A stretch of 64,000 bases of DNA from Hondaea fermentalgiana (lineage: Eukaryota; Sar; Bigyra; Thraustochytrida; Thraustochytriidae): NCBI GenBank assembly GCA_014084085.1, contig NPFB01000001.1, forward strand, positions 146,067-210,066, in the 5' to 3' direction. The notes beneath the pieces are model-generated. The model was given only the letters and a program-made list of their open reading frames with translations. It ran no database searches and was not told the origin of the DNA. Both the position numbers and the translations under genes were made by a program. Positions within the stretch are counted from its first letter, which is position 1; the number at the start of each line of letters is the position of its first letter. Below are positions 37,193 to 48,000 of the stretch, one piece after another.

Positions 37193-39526
37193 ATGGCGCA
37201 GTGGCGTGTGGCCAAGTGCTCCACGGCGCAGGAACTCGAGCAGCTCGTGGAAAGCGCCGCGAGCGAACATGCGACCCGGTACTATGCCGCGGAAAAACTG
37301 ATTGCGCTCGAAGACCGCAAGCGGAACACGCGACTGGCAAAATCCTCGTCCATGAGCTTTGAACGCTTTCTCAAAGAGCATCACAGCAAGCAAAAGATGG
37401 ACTGGAGAAACAGAGAAGGCAAACCGCACACGCCCGAGGCGCAGCGCGAGCATCTTGATAAGAGCTTTCCTGATCTTCGACACAGTGCTCTTCCCCGTTT
37501 TGCCGATTCAGCGACGAGCAAAAGCGCACAAATTGCTCGCGATCTCCTACGCAGGGACGCCGTGCGGGCCATTGACGAATCGGAGGTTGACGATGACATA
37601 AGAAAAATTCGTGCCCGCAGCAATAATCATAGTCCCAGTGGGGACGATAGAGACGAACGAGGCGACGACGACGACGACGACGATGACAATGATGCAAATT
37701 TTTCTTTCGGAGGCTTTCCGAAGAGCAAGGGTGGCCGAAGACGTGTATCGCTCGACGAAGCGTTCGGGGTCAGGGAGGCTCTCGACCAGCTTCAACAAGG
37801 CGACTTCCCACCAACAGAGGAACAAATGCGAGCAGAACGCCGAGAAAGGGCCAGACGACGGCTACAGAACCGAGGCAAGCTCCTCGCCTCCTCTGCCATG
37901 GCTGACCTTCCGTACGACGACCAGGATTTTGCTCCCGGGATTGCCTTTTGGAAACACTTACCTTGCACCGATCCAGCTCTTGCGCGAGGCGGCTTCATGC
38001 CCGATACGCTCGTCATCGAACCTGGTCGCGAATCCTGTGTCCTCATCTTTGACACGGGCTCCCTTGGCGCTACGAAAGAGCGCAAGATCACCTCGGAGCG
38101 ATTCATCATTGCGCGCGAAATGCTTGCCGACACTGCCTTTCAGGACGTCTTTTTGTATCAGGTGCGAAAGACCCGTCGACCGCGAGGACAGCCGCTGTTT
38201 ATTGTCAAATATGGAGATGATCGGCGAGCACATCTTCTCTTTTCCACCAAAGAGGTTGAAGAACTCCTTCTTAAGCTTGCCAAACCTCCTTCTTGTGACA
38301 CTGGTGAGAAGAACGAGGTTGACGCGGCCATTTGCCTCCAGCGCTTCGTGCGACCGAGCGGGAAGCGACCTTGGCTTGTACGCCTCATTTACGCGGAAAA
38401 TGGAACAGCGCAAGTCTTCACATTGAGCTCGCAGCATAGCGTCCCGTCCCATGCAGATGACACTTCAGACGCTGTCGTCGCGGCGCAATGGCTCACGGAT
38501 ACACGGCACCACGGAAAGTCTGCTGCAGCTCGCGACCAAGCCGACACGGAGATCGTCTATGGAGGTGCCAAAAAAGAGGCCGCGGGTACCTTTGTTCGGC
38601 CCTGCGAAATTGCCAAAGCCATCCTTCAAGACATCGCGCGACACACCGGGGCCAGATTTCAGAAGATGTGCTTTGAGTTTATTCGCACACAATCGGGAAA
38701 GTGGCAGCTCATCCATGTTCGAGGATTTGGAGGTTTGCACCGACCCAAGGCGTTGGGCGCGGTACGTGCCATTGCACTCTATCCAGAGACTGCTCGTCGA
38801 ACAGGTCTTGCTGGTCATGACGCGTGTGAAGGAGACTATTGCGACACCTTGGGTCGTCTCAGGAAACTAGATGGTCAAATCCGACGTGTATTTCAGCAGA
38901 CCATTAATGATGATCGCGCAACCTTTGCGACATCGCCAACCTCAACGAGTGCTGAGAGCGCCGAAGGGGCCACGAGCGCCAAAGATACGGAAACCACCCA
39001 AGGACAAGATGAGAAGAGCAAAGAGGACCAAGACAGCAAACTTCAAGACGGAAAACCCCAAGTTCGCGTCCCCGTCTGCTACGCCTGTGCAAAGGTATAC
39101 CGAGCTCGGCAGCAGCACCTTGAACTCTCTTCGGAGCTTTTGCAAAAGCGAGGATTGGCTTCATCGTTTTCCGAGGATTTGGATTGCTCACACGATTCGG
39201 ATGTTCACGAAAGCGCGGACGCGAAAAACTCCAACAAAGAGACTTTCAGGAAACATCGAGCCCTTTCTGTAGAAACAAGCGACAATGCAAGCGACGCTGG
39301 GAGCAGCAAATCGCAGGCGCGCGCTCGCACGCTCGCACGTCAAAGCAGCGGAACCGGCGTTCCATACTCGAGCGACATGCTGGAGCAGAATCGGTCCTTG
39401 TACGCCAAAATGGTCGCGAAACAGCGCAAGCATATTGCTGTCGCACAACGCGAGCAAAAGTCGATGGAAGATCAAATCGAGGACAAGCTTTTGGCCAGCC
39501 CCACCGAGGACTTTGCGCTTGTATAG
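37193..39526 (+). CDS. Conserved-looking protein of unknown function, 777 residues
   Basis: I chose the ATG at 37193 (agATGg context). The frame extends 24 bases upstream only to a GTG. I do not recognise the family. The N-terminal 120 residues are charged and helical. An acidic run of about eight Asp lies near residue 162. Residues about 230-560 look folded, with hydrophobic blocks such as RPWLVRLIYAENGTAQVF and MCFEFIRTQSGKWQLIHVRG. A CYACAKVY motif near 630 could be half of a metal site, but no matching partner pair is obvious. The C-terminus is Ser/Lys/Gln-rich and probably coiled. No signal peptide or membrane segment is visible. Confidence 0.75.
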   Translation: MAQWRVAKCSTAQELEQLVESAASEHATRYYAAEKLIALEDRKRNTRLAKSSSMSFERFLKEHHSKQKMDWRNREGKPHTPEAQREHLDKSFPDLRHSALPRFADSATSKSAQIARDLLRRDAVRAIDESEVDDDIRKIRARSNNHSPSGDDRDERGDDDDDDDDNDANFSFGGFPKSKGGRRRVSLDEAFGVREALDQLQQGDFPPTEEQMRAERRERARRRLQNRGKLLASSAMADLPYDDQDFAPGIAFWKHLPCTDPALARGGFMPDTLVIEPGRESCVLIFDTGSLGATKERKITSERFIIAREMLADTAFQDVFLYQVRKTRRPRGQPLFIVKYGDDRRAHLLFSTKEVEELLLKLAKPPSCDTGEKNEVDAAICLQRFVRPSGKRPWLVRLIYAENGTAQVFTLSSQHSVPSHADDTSDAVVAAQWLTDTRHHGKSAAARDQADTEIVYGGAKKEAAGTFVRPCEIAKAILQDIARHTGARFQKMCFEFIRTQSGKWQLIHVRGFGGLHRPKALGAVRAIALYPETARRTGLAGHDACEGDYCDTLGRLRKLDGQIRRVFQQTINDDRATFATSPTSTSAESAEGATSAKDTETTQGQDEKSKEDQDSKLQDGKPQVRVPVCYACAKVYRARQQHLELSSELLQKRGLASSFSEDLDCSHDSDVHESADAKNSNKETFRKHRALSVETSDNASDAGSSKSQARARTLARQSSGTGVPYSSDMLEQNRSLYAKMVAKQRKHIAVAQREQKSMEDQIEDKLLASPTEDFALV

Positions 39527-39733
39527 TAGTACGTAGTATGAAAAAAAAAAAGCATGCTTGGCGACAGACCGTCTGACAAACGAAAAACAAAAATACTTTA
39601 ACGACCGGCCATCCAGTCTCTTGTCTGCCTAACTTTAACAGGTTGGGAACGTATACGCACAAGCTGATTTGATCTGACTCGAGCTGAGCGGAGCAAGAGC
39701 GTCGAGTCGTTCGCGTATCTCCTCCGCGTCGTC

Positions 39734-40708
39734 ATGGAAGGTTTCCTCCGTGCCTTGCACAGCTCGCTCGCTGACGGCGTTGACAAACATGGAGATGGTG
39801 AGGATGGTGTTGGGCTCGATCTCGAAGTCGTTCTCGCCGAGGAGGTGCTCACGTACTTGAACGCGGCCGCAGAGGAAGGCTTGCCTCTCGAAGACTTTCT
39901 CGATGTCCTGAGTGGCTTTTGCCCAGATCTCGACGTCGATCGCGCATGTGGACCAGACGTACAAGCCTTGTACGCGAAACTAACGAGCGATCAGGGCGAC
40001 CAAGAGGCTCACGACGAGGCCACCAGCCCTGAGCCGCCAGCTGCCCCCAGTGTCCCGCAACCTGTTCAAGAGGTCGATTTTGCCAAGATGCTCGAGACCA
40101 CAAATGTCGCGGCTGAGACTTCGAAAACGACCGTCGACCCAAACGAGCAAGAGGACAACAAAGGCGTAAAAAATGGTCCTGCGCCTCCGACCCCCGAAGA
40201 AGCTGACAAAATCGCTCAAGTGCTCGCAGTGTGTCCACCAGACGCCAATAGGGACGCGGTGCTCCACACGATGCGAAAGCTGTGCCAGGGAGATCCTGAA
40301 CGGACAGCAATGTTTGTACTTGACCGTGGCATTGACCAAGTACACGCCATCTTTCGGCGTGACTGGGAAGACAAGGAGGCGCTCGCAAAGCAACAGGCCG
40401 AGCTTGATGCAAAAGAGCAAGAACGAGTAAAACGCAACATCATGAACAAGTTTGACGAGGTAGCGGTCACAACTTCAACCAAACCCAAGTCCGCTGCTGC
40501 AGCAGCCCGCGAGAATCGCAAGGCCGAGCGTCGAGCTCGGAAAAAGGACAAGGAATCCAATTCGAGTTCTCAAATTCGCTACTTGGACGGCCAGATTGTC
40601 AGTCGCAAGGGTGGCAAATATATGATCATTGATGACACGAAAGAATGGGATGGTGGGTCGCGTGGACGCGTCAAAACAAAGGGCAAGCGAGGCACCGGAT
40701 GGGCGTAG
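39734..40708 (+). CDS. CUE-domain-like protein, CUEDC2-type
   Basis: 324 residues from the ATG at 39734. The N-terminal 90 residues are helical (VLAEEVLTYLNAAAEEGLPL). A segment near 155-205 (EEADKIAQVLAVCPPDANRD, ending TAMFVLDRGI) has the three-helix length and spacing of a CUE/UBA-type ubiquitin-binding domain. A basic helical stretch (ENRKAERRARKKDKE) follows. The end, IRYLDGQIVSRKGGKYMII, resembles the conserved tail of CUEDC2-like proteins. A role in ubiquitin recognition is inferred. It lies downstream of, and on the same strand as, the 777-residue gene with 207 bases between them. Confidence 0.6.
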   Translation: MEGFLRALHSSLADGVDKHGDGEDGVGLDLEVVLAEEVLTYLNAAAEEGLPLEDFLDVLSGFCPDLDVDRACGPDVQALYAKLTSDQGDQEAHDEATSPEPPAAPSVPQPVQEVDFAKMLETTNVAAETSKTTVDPNEQEDNKGVKNGPAPPTPEEADKIAQVLAVCPPDANRDAVLHTMRKLCQGDPERTAMFVLDRGIDQVHAIFRRDWEDKEALAKQQAELDAKEQERVKRNIMNKFDEVAVTTSTKPKSAAAAARENRKAERRARKKDKESNSSSQIRYLDGQIVSRKGGKYMIIDDTKEWDGGSRGRVKTKGKRGTGWA

Positions 40709-40920
40709 GGTCGCGAATTTTACGAAACGCAGTCGTCCTTGTCATCGCCGTCTTCTCTTTTCATGCAGTCAGCTATTCCTTCCTTCCACAATTAGGTCTG
40801 CTCGTGACCTCGCAATGCTTTACGGATGACTTTTCCCATTTTACAGGCCATTGCGCCTCGACGCAAATTGTACACAAAAGTAGTTTACGTAGTACGTGGT
40901 CTTTCTTTATATTTATAAAG

Positions 40921-42150
40921 TTAACGATTACGATGCAGACCTGCACGTCGCTGTGATGATGTAGAAGTTGTAGTCGCTGCAAATGGATCCAGCCCATACG
41001 AGGTCTTGTTGTGCCTCGAGGATCTTCCTGACGGCCGCAGCGAAGAAGCTGACGAAGACGAGACCATGCTCGATCCAGGCGTGGACGATACTGAGCGCGT
41101 TGACTTTGTCATTCCGCTTCGTCGTCGCGAAGATGAGGACCCTTGAGGTCCCTGAATAGTGGCGTCCACGCGCAAAAGTCTTTTGCAGAGCACCTCGGCT
41201 GCACGATTACGGTCGTCTAACTCAAATTGCAATTCACGATTCTCCGCGCGAAGTTGCGCGACAATACTGGCCCAGTCCTCATTACGGCACGAGTTGGACT
41301 CCAAAGACGCGGGCTCTTGCGAGTCCTGGCCTCTTGCTTTGCTACGATGCTTCTCCTTGGCATCATGAGATCCCCATTCAAGAACACCCTCTTGCTGTTG
41401 TTGCTGTTGTTCCATTATCTGTCGTTGTTGTTCCATTTGCTGTTGTTGTTGTTCCATTTGCTGTTGTTGCTGTTGCAGTTGCTGTTGCAGTTGTTGTATC
41501 TGTTGGCGTTGTTGCATTTGCTGCTGATGTTGCATTTGTTGGTGTTGTTGCATTTGCTGTTCTTGCTGCATTTGTTGCTGCTGTTGCATTTGCTGCTGCT
41601 GCAAAAGCCGCAGTTCCTCGTGCTGCTTGGCTTGCGAGAGCGCATCGTCCTGAGTTTTCCGTTCAGCGCGCTGCAAAGCAACACCGGCCCGCCACGCAAG
41701 CCAGACTTTGAGCAAGTTCTGTGCGGCATCGCGACGCAGCACAGCGTCAAGAATAGCGCAAGCATGCGACGCCTTTTCAATCAAAACTTGGCGTCGAAGC
41801 AAGAGAATCTCTTCGGTCTGCGTATGAATATGTGTCTTCAGGCGCTGTTGGCAGCGGTCCATTTCGAAGAGTCGATCACGTATGCCATTGTGTACGCCAC
41901 GCTTGACCACCACCACCTCGCCTAGATCAACACTTTCGCTCAGTGTCTCGAGATCGCTCGAGGAAAATAGGCTCGCATTGCTCGGACTCAGTGCCAGCGG
42001 TGGTGAAACAAGCTCCGATGAGACTGCGCGCTGCGCCTGGCGGTACCGCTGCAGCAGCTTCGCATCGCTTGTTGTCTCCGCATTGATACAAAGCCCCGTC
42101 TTTTGTTCTTCCTCCATCCTCTCCACCTCGTCCTCCCCCAAGTCCATCAT
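40921..42150 (-). CDS. Gln-rich coiled-coil protein, function unknown
   Basis: 409 residues from the ATG at 42150. A helical segment rich in Ala, Arg and Leu (LLKVWLAWRAGVALQRAE) lies near 145-165. It is followed by about 75 residues of Gln with regularly spaced Met, His or Leu (QQQMQQ-type units, near 41395-41605). The C-terminal third has a short coiled coil (WASIVAQLRAENRELQFELD) and a Ser/Arg-rich tail. The regular spacing of hydrophobic residues in the Gln tract suggests an extended coiled coil rather than a random polyQ tract. There is no enzymatic motif. It lies 313 bases downstream of Atg16 on the same strand. Confidence 0.7.
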   Translation of the reverse strand: MMDLGEDEVERMEEEQKTGLCINAETTSDAKLLQRYRQAQRAVSSELVSPPLALSPSNASLFSSSDLETLSESVDLGEVVVVKRGVHNGIRDRLFEMDRCQQRLKTHIHTQTEEILLLRRQVLIEKASHACAILDAVLRRDAAQNLLKVWLAWRAGVALQRAERKTQDDALSQAKQHEELRLLQQQQMQQQQQMQQEQQMQQHQQMQHQQQMQQRQQIQQLQQQLQQQQQQMEQQQQQMEQQRQIMEQQQQQQEGVLEWGSHDAKEKHRSKARGQDSQEPASLESNSCRNEDWASIVAQLRAENRELQFELDDRNRAAEVLCKRLLRVDATIQGPQGSSSSRRRSGMTKSTRSVSSTPGSSMVSSSSASSLRPSGRSSRHNKTSYGLDPFAATTTSTSSQRRAGLHRNR

Positions 42151-42463
42151 GGTGTTGCCAGCTCGTTGACTTTCCGTGTTTGACGGTATAAAAGGCCGTC
42201 TGTCAGCAGCGACTCACGCTGCCCGTGGCACCGCTGTCTCTGCCACGCCGGGCTCGAGCTCTCCTGTCCGTCCGGGTCGCCCCGCGCAAACCTTGGCACA
42301 GTGAGTGGGCCACGGCGGCGGCCCGAGCTTGAGCCTTGAACTTCGACTTCACATGGCACTGCGACTGTGGCAACGGCTATTTTTTTTCTTCTCCTCTTTC
42401 TCTCTCTCTTTCGTGTTACCTATCAAATTCGTCTCTCGGCTCGTATCCATTTTACATTTATCA
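42151..42463. other. Intergenic region between Atg16 and the Gln-rich protein gene
   Basis: This is the 3' flank of Atg16 and the 5' flank of the Gln-rich gene, both on the minus strand. A tataaaa string at about 42187 reads on the plus strand and so does not fit either gene. Nothing else stands out. Confidence 0.5.
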
Positions 42464-44527
42464 CTAGCGGCCAGTGGCATTCCAGCAGACAATCGCGCCG
42501 CTTGCGTCTACCGAGGCGAGCTGCGAGCCGGTCGGACTCCATACCACACAAGTGATGGGCTGGGCGTGCGCTTGCTCCGTGTAAATTTTGGAGAGAGAAT
42601 CCAGATCCCAAATGAAGAGACTTCCAGCTTTGGAACCTGCAGCCACGAGAAGCGAGCCCGAAGTGAAGATGCCAGGGCTCACGCAGGCTTTGCACCACCA
42701 TTGATTCGCACGATACTCGCGGTCCGTAAGATAGCGCGGCGGCTCCTCACCTAGTTTGGCCTGGTCGAGAATGGCAAGCCGATTGTCCATGCCGACCGTG
42801 ACAATATTGCCCTGACTTGAAAAGCTGACGGATGTCAGCGGATTCGTGTGCAAGGACGTCACGACGCCAGCACGCTGCCCAGTGCGCATATCCCAGAGCC
42901 GAACGCCCTTATCCGCATGACCAGACACCAATAGTGACCCTTGCTCATTCACGTCGAGCGCAAGGCACTTGGACATACAATCCACCGTTCGAACAACGTC
43001 TCCGGTCGCCACATCCCATATTTTAATCTTGCGTCCACCCGTCGCGGCGTAACGGCAGTCTGGAGTGAGTCGCCCGGCAACAACCGAACCCGTGTGCCCC
43101 CCAGACAAACGATGCAGCAATACGGGGGGCGATCCTGGACCTTCCACTTGCCAAACATAGCACGAGCGGTCGCAGGTCCCAAGAATGTACCGCGACTTCA
43201 TGTCGACGCACAAAATGGGCTGACGCACAGACTCGGAACGAGAGAGCTCATTATAAAATTGCGGCGACCAAAGACGCAGAATGCCGTCGCTGCCGCCGGC
43301 CACGAGGATTGTCCCGTCGTCATTGTACGCGAGCGAGACCACGCTCACACCCGAGGCCTCCGCGACCACACGCCAGTCTGTTGGAAGTTGAACACCGACA
43401 TTGCTCGTCCACGCCTTGGCGGATTGCTGCGCGCCACGAGGCGGGGACTCGGCGTCTTCCTTTGCGGTACTCTCGTCCGCGCTCGCAGGCGTCATGATGG
43501 CCGCGACGTCAAATGTTGCGCCCTTGTGGCTTCCGCCGCGCGTCTGCTGGCTCTGGATCATCTCATTCATCGCATTGAGTGTCTCCGCCACTTTGCGTTT
43601 TTCATCGACGATGCGGACTTCCAAATCGTGATTTCGTGCTGAGATGTCGAGGTACTTTTCCTCCGTATGCTTGTGCTGGGAGCGGAGCGCCCGCAACTCA
43701 TTTTGTGTCGCTTGAAGCAACTCTTGCGTTGCCTTGAGCTCGTCCTTTACGCGAAGATGTTGCGCTCGTTCCTGCCGGAGTCTTTCCCGTGTATCCGTGA
43801 GGCTAGCCTTGAGAGCGCTTCCTTCGTTCCTGACACGCAAAAGTTCTCGTTGAAGCTCGAACGAGGTTTTGGGGAATATGGCTTTCGTTTTTCCAGATTC
43901 TTTCGTCGTCAACGTCGAAGAGCCCGCTGCCGGTGGCGTCGCTGCGGAAACTTCTCCTTCGAACTTTTGAGTCCCAGGCTGCTTTTGCTGCTTTTCGTGC
44001 TGCAGCCTTTCGTTTTGCTGCTCGTCACCTTTTCCTTGCCCATCGTCGGGGGGGCGCCCTTCACCTCCCTGGGCATCCTGACGCGGTCCGTCCCCATCTG
44101 CACCGCTCCCGCGCGTCGAAGCGCGCCTGCTTTGCGCGGCCCGTTCCAGTTCGACAAGCTGCCGTGCGTGCTCGCGTTTTCGTCAGTCACCGCTCGCTCT
44201 CCATTTCAAACCAAAACTCCACTTGCTCTCGCCTCGCTCCGAGCTTGCCATCCTCTCCCCTCCTCTCCGCGCGCCCGCGCCAAGGCCGACGCGTCCGCGC
44301 CGAGCGCGGCGGCGGGGTTCTCCGGCGGCTCCGCGCCTGGCTCGGGCGATTTCATCTCCATCCATCCATCCCTCCATCCATCCCCATCTGGCCCTCCCGG
44401 CGGGCGCACGCACCTTGTCCTGCTGGCACGCGAAGAGCAGCGCGAGCTCCTCGAAGCAGGCCGCCTGCCGGTCGTCGCGCGCGGCCAGCCGCCGCAGCAG
44501 CTCCGCCTCCAGCGCGGCCGGCGCCAT
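42464..44527 (-). CDS. ATG16: Autophagy protein Atg16 with coiled coil and WD40 propeller (exons 44527-44414 and 44158-42464)
   Basis: The long frame lacks a usable ATG, so I searched upstream. Exon 1 (114 bp, 38 residues, starting MAPAALEAELLRRLAARDD) ends aag then gtgcgt. Exon 2 begins after cggcag at 44158. The phase-0 join gives about 602 residues. Exon 1 fits the Atg5-binding helix of Atg16. A Gln/Gly-rich linker follows, then a long coiled coil (TEEKYLDISARNHDLEVRI) that in Atg16 gives dimerisation. The C-terminal 300 residues form seven WD40 repeats ending SVDASGAIVCWNATGR, as in the ATG16L1 class. Atg16 with Atg12-Atg5 directs Atg8 lipidation on the growing autophagosome. It is head to head with the USP gene. 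The intron is 255 bp and carries ATCC repeats. Confidence 0.82.
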
Positions 44528-44663
44528 CGCGGCGCGGTTCGGNNNNNNNNNNNNNNNNNNNNNNNNNNNNNNNNNNNNNNNNNNNNNNNNNNNNNNNNNN
44601 NNNNNNNNNNNNNNNNNNNNNNNNNNNNNNNNNNNNNNNNNNCGCCATCGCGGCGCGGTTCGG
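44522..44663. repeat. 21-bp direct repeat flanking the assembly gap
   Basis: The 21 bases at 44522-44542 and at 44643-44663 are the same. One copy abuts each edge of the N run. This is the pattern expected when two contig ends overlap but were scaffolded rather than merged. The left copy contains the Atg16 start codon. Confidence 0.9.
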
Positions 44664-45052
44664 GCTCTGCCGCGCCGCCGCGGCCGCCTTTTTCAAACCG
44701 CGGAGGAGGAGGCGGGCTGGGTTCAAATATCCATCCATCCATCCATCCATCCATCCGTGGATCCATCCCGCCGCGCATCCACTCCCCGACCCCGCGCCCC
44801 CCGCCCGCGGCGCAGGAGCAGCGGCCGCGCGCTCGCCCGGGCCCCCGCGCGACGGACGCGCACGCCGCCCGCGCGCCGAGCCTCGGCCGACTCGGCGCGC
44901 GCGAGGGGCTGTCGCGCTCGAGCAGCTCGACGAGCGCGACAACGACGGCGACAAGTTCTGGTTGGTCTTCTTCTTCTTCTTCTTCTTCTTCGTCGTCGTC
45001 GTCGTTGGAGAGAGAGCAGCAGCAGAAGCAGCGAGCGGACGGACGGGCGACC
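44528..45052. promoter_or_regulatory. Divergent promoter region of Atg16 and the USP gene, interrupted by the gap
   Basis: About 525 bases, 100 of them N, separate the two start codons. It holds an ATCC tetranucleotide array (about 44727-44755) and a TTC array (about 44968-44992) just before the USP start. The USP frame runs open through this region and the Ns, but the sequence is simple-repeat-derived. Confidence 0.5.
44543..44642. other. Assembly gap of 100 N
   Basis: Exactly 100 Ns form a placeholder gap. Its true size is unknown and may be zero or negative given the identical flanks. Confidence 0.99.
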
Positions 45053-48000
45053 ATGGCGCCGCCGGCGACGGAGTCGACGGCGAATGGTGAGGCCGGCTGC
45101 GAGGAAAAGACCAGAAACGAGGGCGGCGATGCCGAGCAGCAGATGCCGTCCTTGAGCAAGTTCCAAAACAACTGCAGCCTCTTCGTGCGCGTCGTGAGCA
45201 AGCCAGACAGCCCGCTCAACACGACGCTCACCGACTTCACCACGTGGATCAATTGGATTAACCAGGGAATGGGGTCTCCAGACCATGTAGCCTTCTTCTA
45301 CCGGTCCGCTATCCCGCAAATGACCACCGCCGTGCTCAAGCGCTACTACAACGCCCAAGAGCTGCCCATTGTCAATGAATTCTTGCAGAAACTGGTCGTC
45401 GCGCTCCTCGGCAGACTGAGAGCCATCATTGACGACGGTTTCTCGGAGCCTGAAATGGCATCGCTCGTGGAGCTTTTACGGCCACACAACTCGTTTTACT
45501 ACTCGTATGGCCTCGAGGAGGCCAAAGAGTGGCGAAGAGAGGTTCATCAGCTTCAAATGCGGCAGGATCTTGCACGCCAAGGACACATCGGTGCAGCGAG
45601 AGGCCTGGGGCCCGGCGAGCCTGCTGCGCATGAGGACTGGCTCGACGCGTTTGGTGAGGGAGATGTTGGCTTTGTTCAGACCAACGCCTCGGATCGATGG
45701 ATGCCTTGTCGTGTCCTACAAGTCTCACCTACGAATACCGAAGTAGAAATCGAGATTCTTGAGCTAGGCGAGAATCCCAGCGTCATCGAGGTAAAGTGGC
45801 TTCCCAAGGACCCCAAACTTTTTCGTCCTTTTGCTCAGGACCATGAACAAACCGCCGAAAAGGTCGACCTCGTGCCAGAACCCGCTACTGGAAACGAGCG
45901 AGCGCAAGACACAGGTTCCGACGATGCCGGGCCAGCTAACGAAGACTCGACGCTGCACGCACCACAAGTGGACGAAACGGCCGACGGCTCAACCAGCTCC
46001 GAGTCCGACTTGGGATACGAAGAGGAAGCCTGGTTGCAGCTTTCACAAAAAGATCAAAACTGGCACTTGTCTCTTTCCATCGGTGACATGTGTGATGCGC
46101 AGCTTGATGAAGACGCTGAAGACGCACAATGGTATCAAGCCATTGTCGTAGCCATTGAGAAGGCAGATGCAGACAATCAAACAACGAGCCCCAATGATCT
46201 TCTCACGCTTACCTTTGTCGGCTTTCCACCCAGCAAGGACGCTCGGGCGGCTCGCGGAGCTGTCTCGCGGCTGGCCCCACTCAATGCCAAATCCTTTGGC
46301 CGTCGCGGCTTGCAAATTTCCAAGGCCGTCGACACGACCTATGCAGACGCAGTGGTCCATGACGCAGATGACGATGAAGATGCGCTCGCAGTGATGCGAT
46401 TCTCACGCAATGTTATGGTTTCGACTTTTTTCGTTGCAAACGTCGACACCTTTGTGCGCCATGGCGGGGCGGAGACCATGCTTGCCTACATGAAACGATA
46501 CAAGGGTCACGTAGACGTTTTGCAGCATGGAATCAATTTGTTCTCGGGCATGAGCACGGTCTTGTCACGGAGCGTGGCGCGAGACGTGCTGCCACGTTTT
46601 CTCGATTCGCTCACGCTCGCAATTGAAGACATGGGTCAATCACAAGTGCGTCAATTGAGCAAGTCTATCGTTAGCAGTATTCTCAAGCGCATGGGCCAGA
46701 TCGCACACCGCTTCGCTTCACATCGCGAGGCGGCTACGCGCGTTGAAAAGGTAGCACTCTTGCTAGCAGGCAAGCGTTTGCAGAGTCCGGCCATCATGCA
46801 AAGACTTGATGGCATGGACTTGCTTGCGGACATCATTGACCGCGTGACAAATGCACAATCTTACCCCGCCGGTCTTGTCCATCGGCGACACACCGCACCC
46901 CAATTCTCCTCAGGCACCGATGATGCCGACACAACATCGACCGAAGCAAAGGCTCGCACGCGGGATCTCTTGTCGTCCTTGTTTGTGTCTCGTTCACTGA
47001 GTTTCGACATGCAGGCGCCGCAAGCAAAATCCAATTCAGATCCGGCGGCCGAAGTCCGATTCGCGGCTCCGGCAGAGGGACCGAGCACACCCAAGGGCTC
47101 GGGTCCCACCAACGAGTTCTCTACGCCGCCGCGTCCGGTAGGAAAGAATCGAGATCGCCCGCATGATGATGGTAGCGGCACGAGCAGCTCTGGTCCTGCT
47201 CCTTTTGCAAGTGGATCAAGCGCGCCTGCAGTGGACATTTGCTACGAGTACGCGCGCGTACCTGTGGCGTGGAGCATTACGAAAACATCTCTTTCGAACT
47301 GGATCGTTAGTGCTCGTGTCATCGAGAACGCCGTGCGTGGGCCACTCGCGCACAGCGAAATGGCGAAGCGAGCTACGCGGCTTCTCGTATTTTTGAGCGA
47401 GGCAAAGAGCATTCCAAAAGACATGCTTGCGCACATTTGGAAAGGCATTGACGAGGCCAAGGGCTCTGATCGAGAACTTGCCGAGGCAATCCTTCGTATG
47501 ATCGCTGGAACCGTCCCGAGTCTGTCCCTTGTCGAGACGGAAGAAGTCCTGCACCTTTTCAGTGCAGACAGCGGCGCCAAGTCAGCTTCGCCCAAGGCGT
47601 TGGAAGTCTTGCGCGAAGTTTGCAAGAGTCCGCACATCCCACCGGATAGTGGGAGACCTCCAAGTGTAAAGGCAGCCACTCTTCTCTTTGACCTCGCTCT
47701 TCAAGACGGCCAAAACGCTCAGGCGGTTTCCAGTGCTGCGCTTGACGAGCTTCGTGCCGTCGTCGCCTATCACGCAAGTGTTGACATGATGCGCGCCTTT
47801 GGGTCGAAATCGAGAAAGACGCCAGTCGAGCCAGCATCGGGAGGATCTCAGCAGCAACCGGGCCAGGAAAATTCGCAAACGCAAGTCAGCTCCCAAGCAG
47901 CCATGATGCTCACGAATGTCCTTACTGCCGCACAGGCAGCGACAGCGGGATGCGGCCTTGACGAAGATGGTAAGACACTTCGCGAGGCGCTTTTCCGTCG

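Noticed and set aside
36137..37483. A 448-residue minus-strand frame
   Set aside because: It overlaps the kinase and the 777-residue genes and consists of Arg/Ala/Ser-rich sequence from a GC-rich promoter region.
42186..42193. TATA-like string
   Set aside because: It reads on the plus strand, while both neighbouring genes are transcribed from the minus strand.
42464..43912. Atg16 as a 482-residue single-exon gene
   Set aside because: Its first codon would be TTG, and the frame continues upstream with coding-like sequence to a good acceptor. A short first exon at 44414-44527 supplies the ATG and the Atg5-binding helix.
43667..45052. N-terminal extension of the USP protein by about 460 residues
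   Set aside because: It crosses the 100-N gap, lies antisense to Atg16 coding sequence, and is low-complexity. The ATG at 45053 begins the conserved-looking protein.
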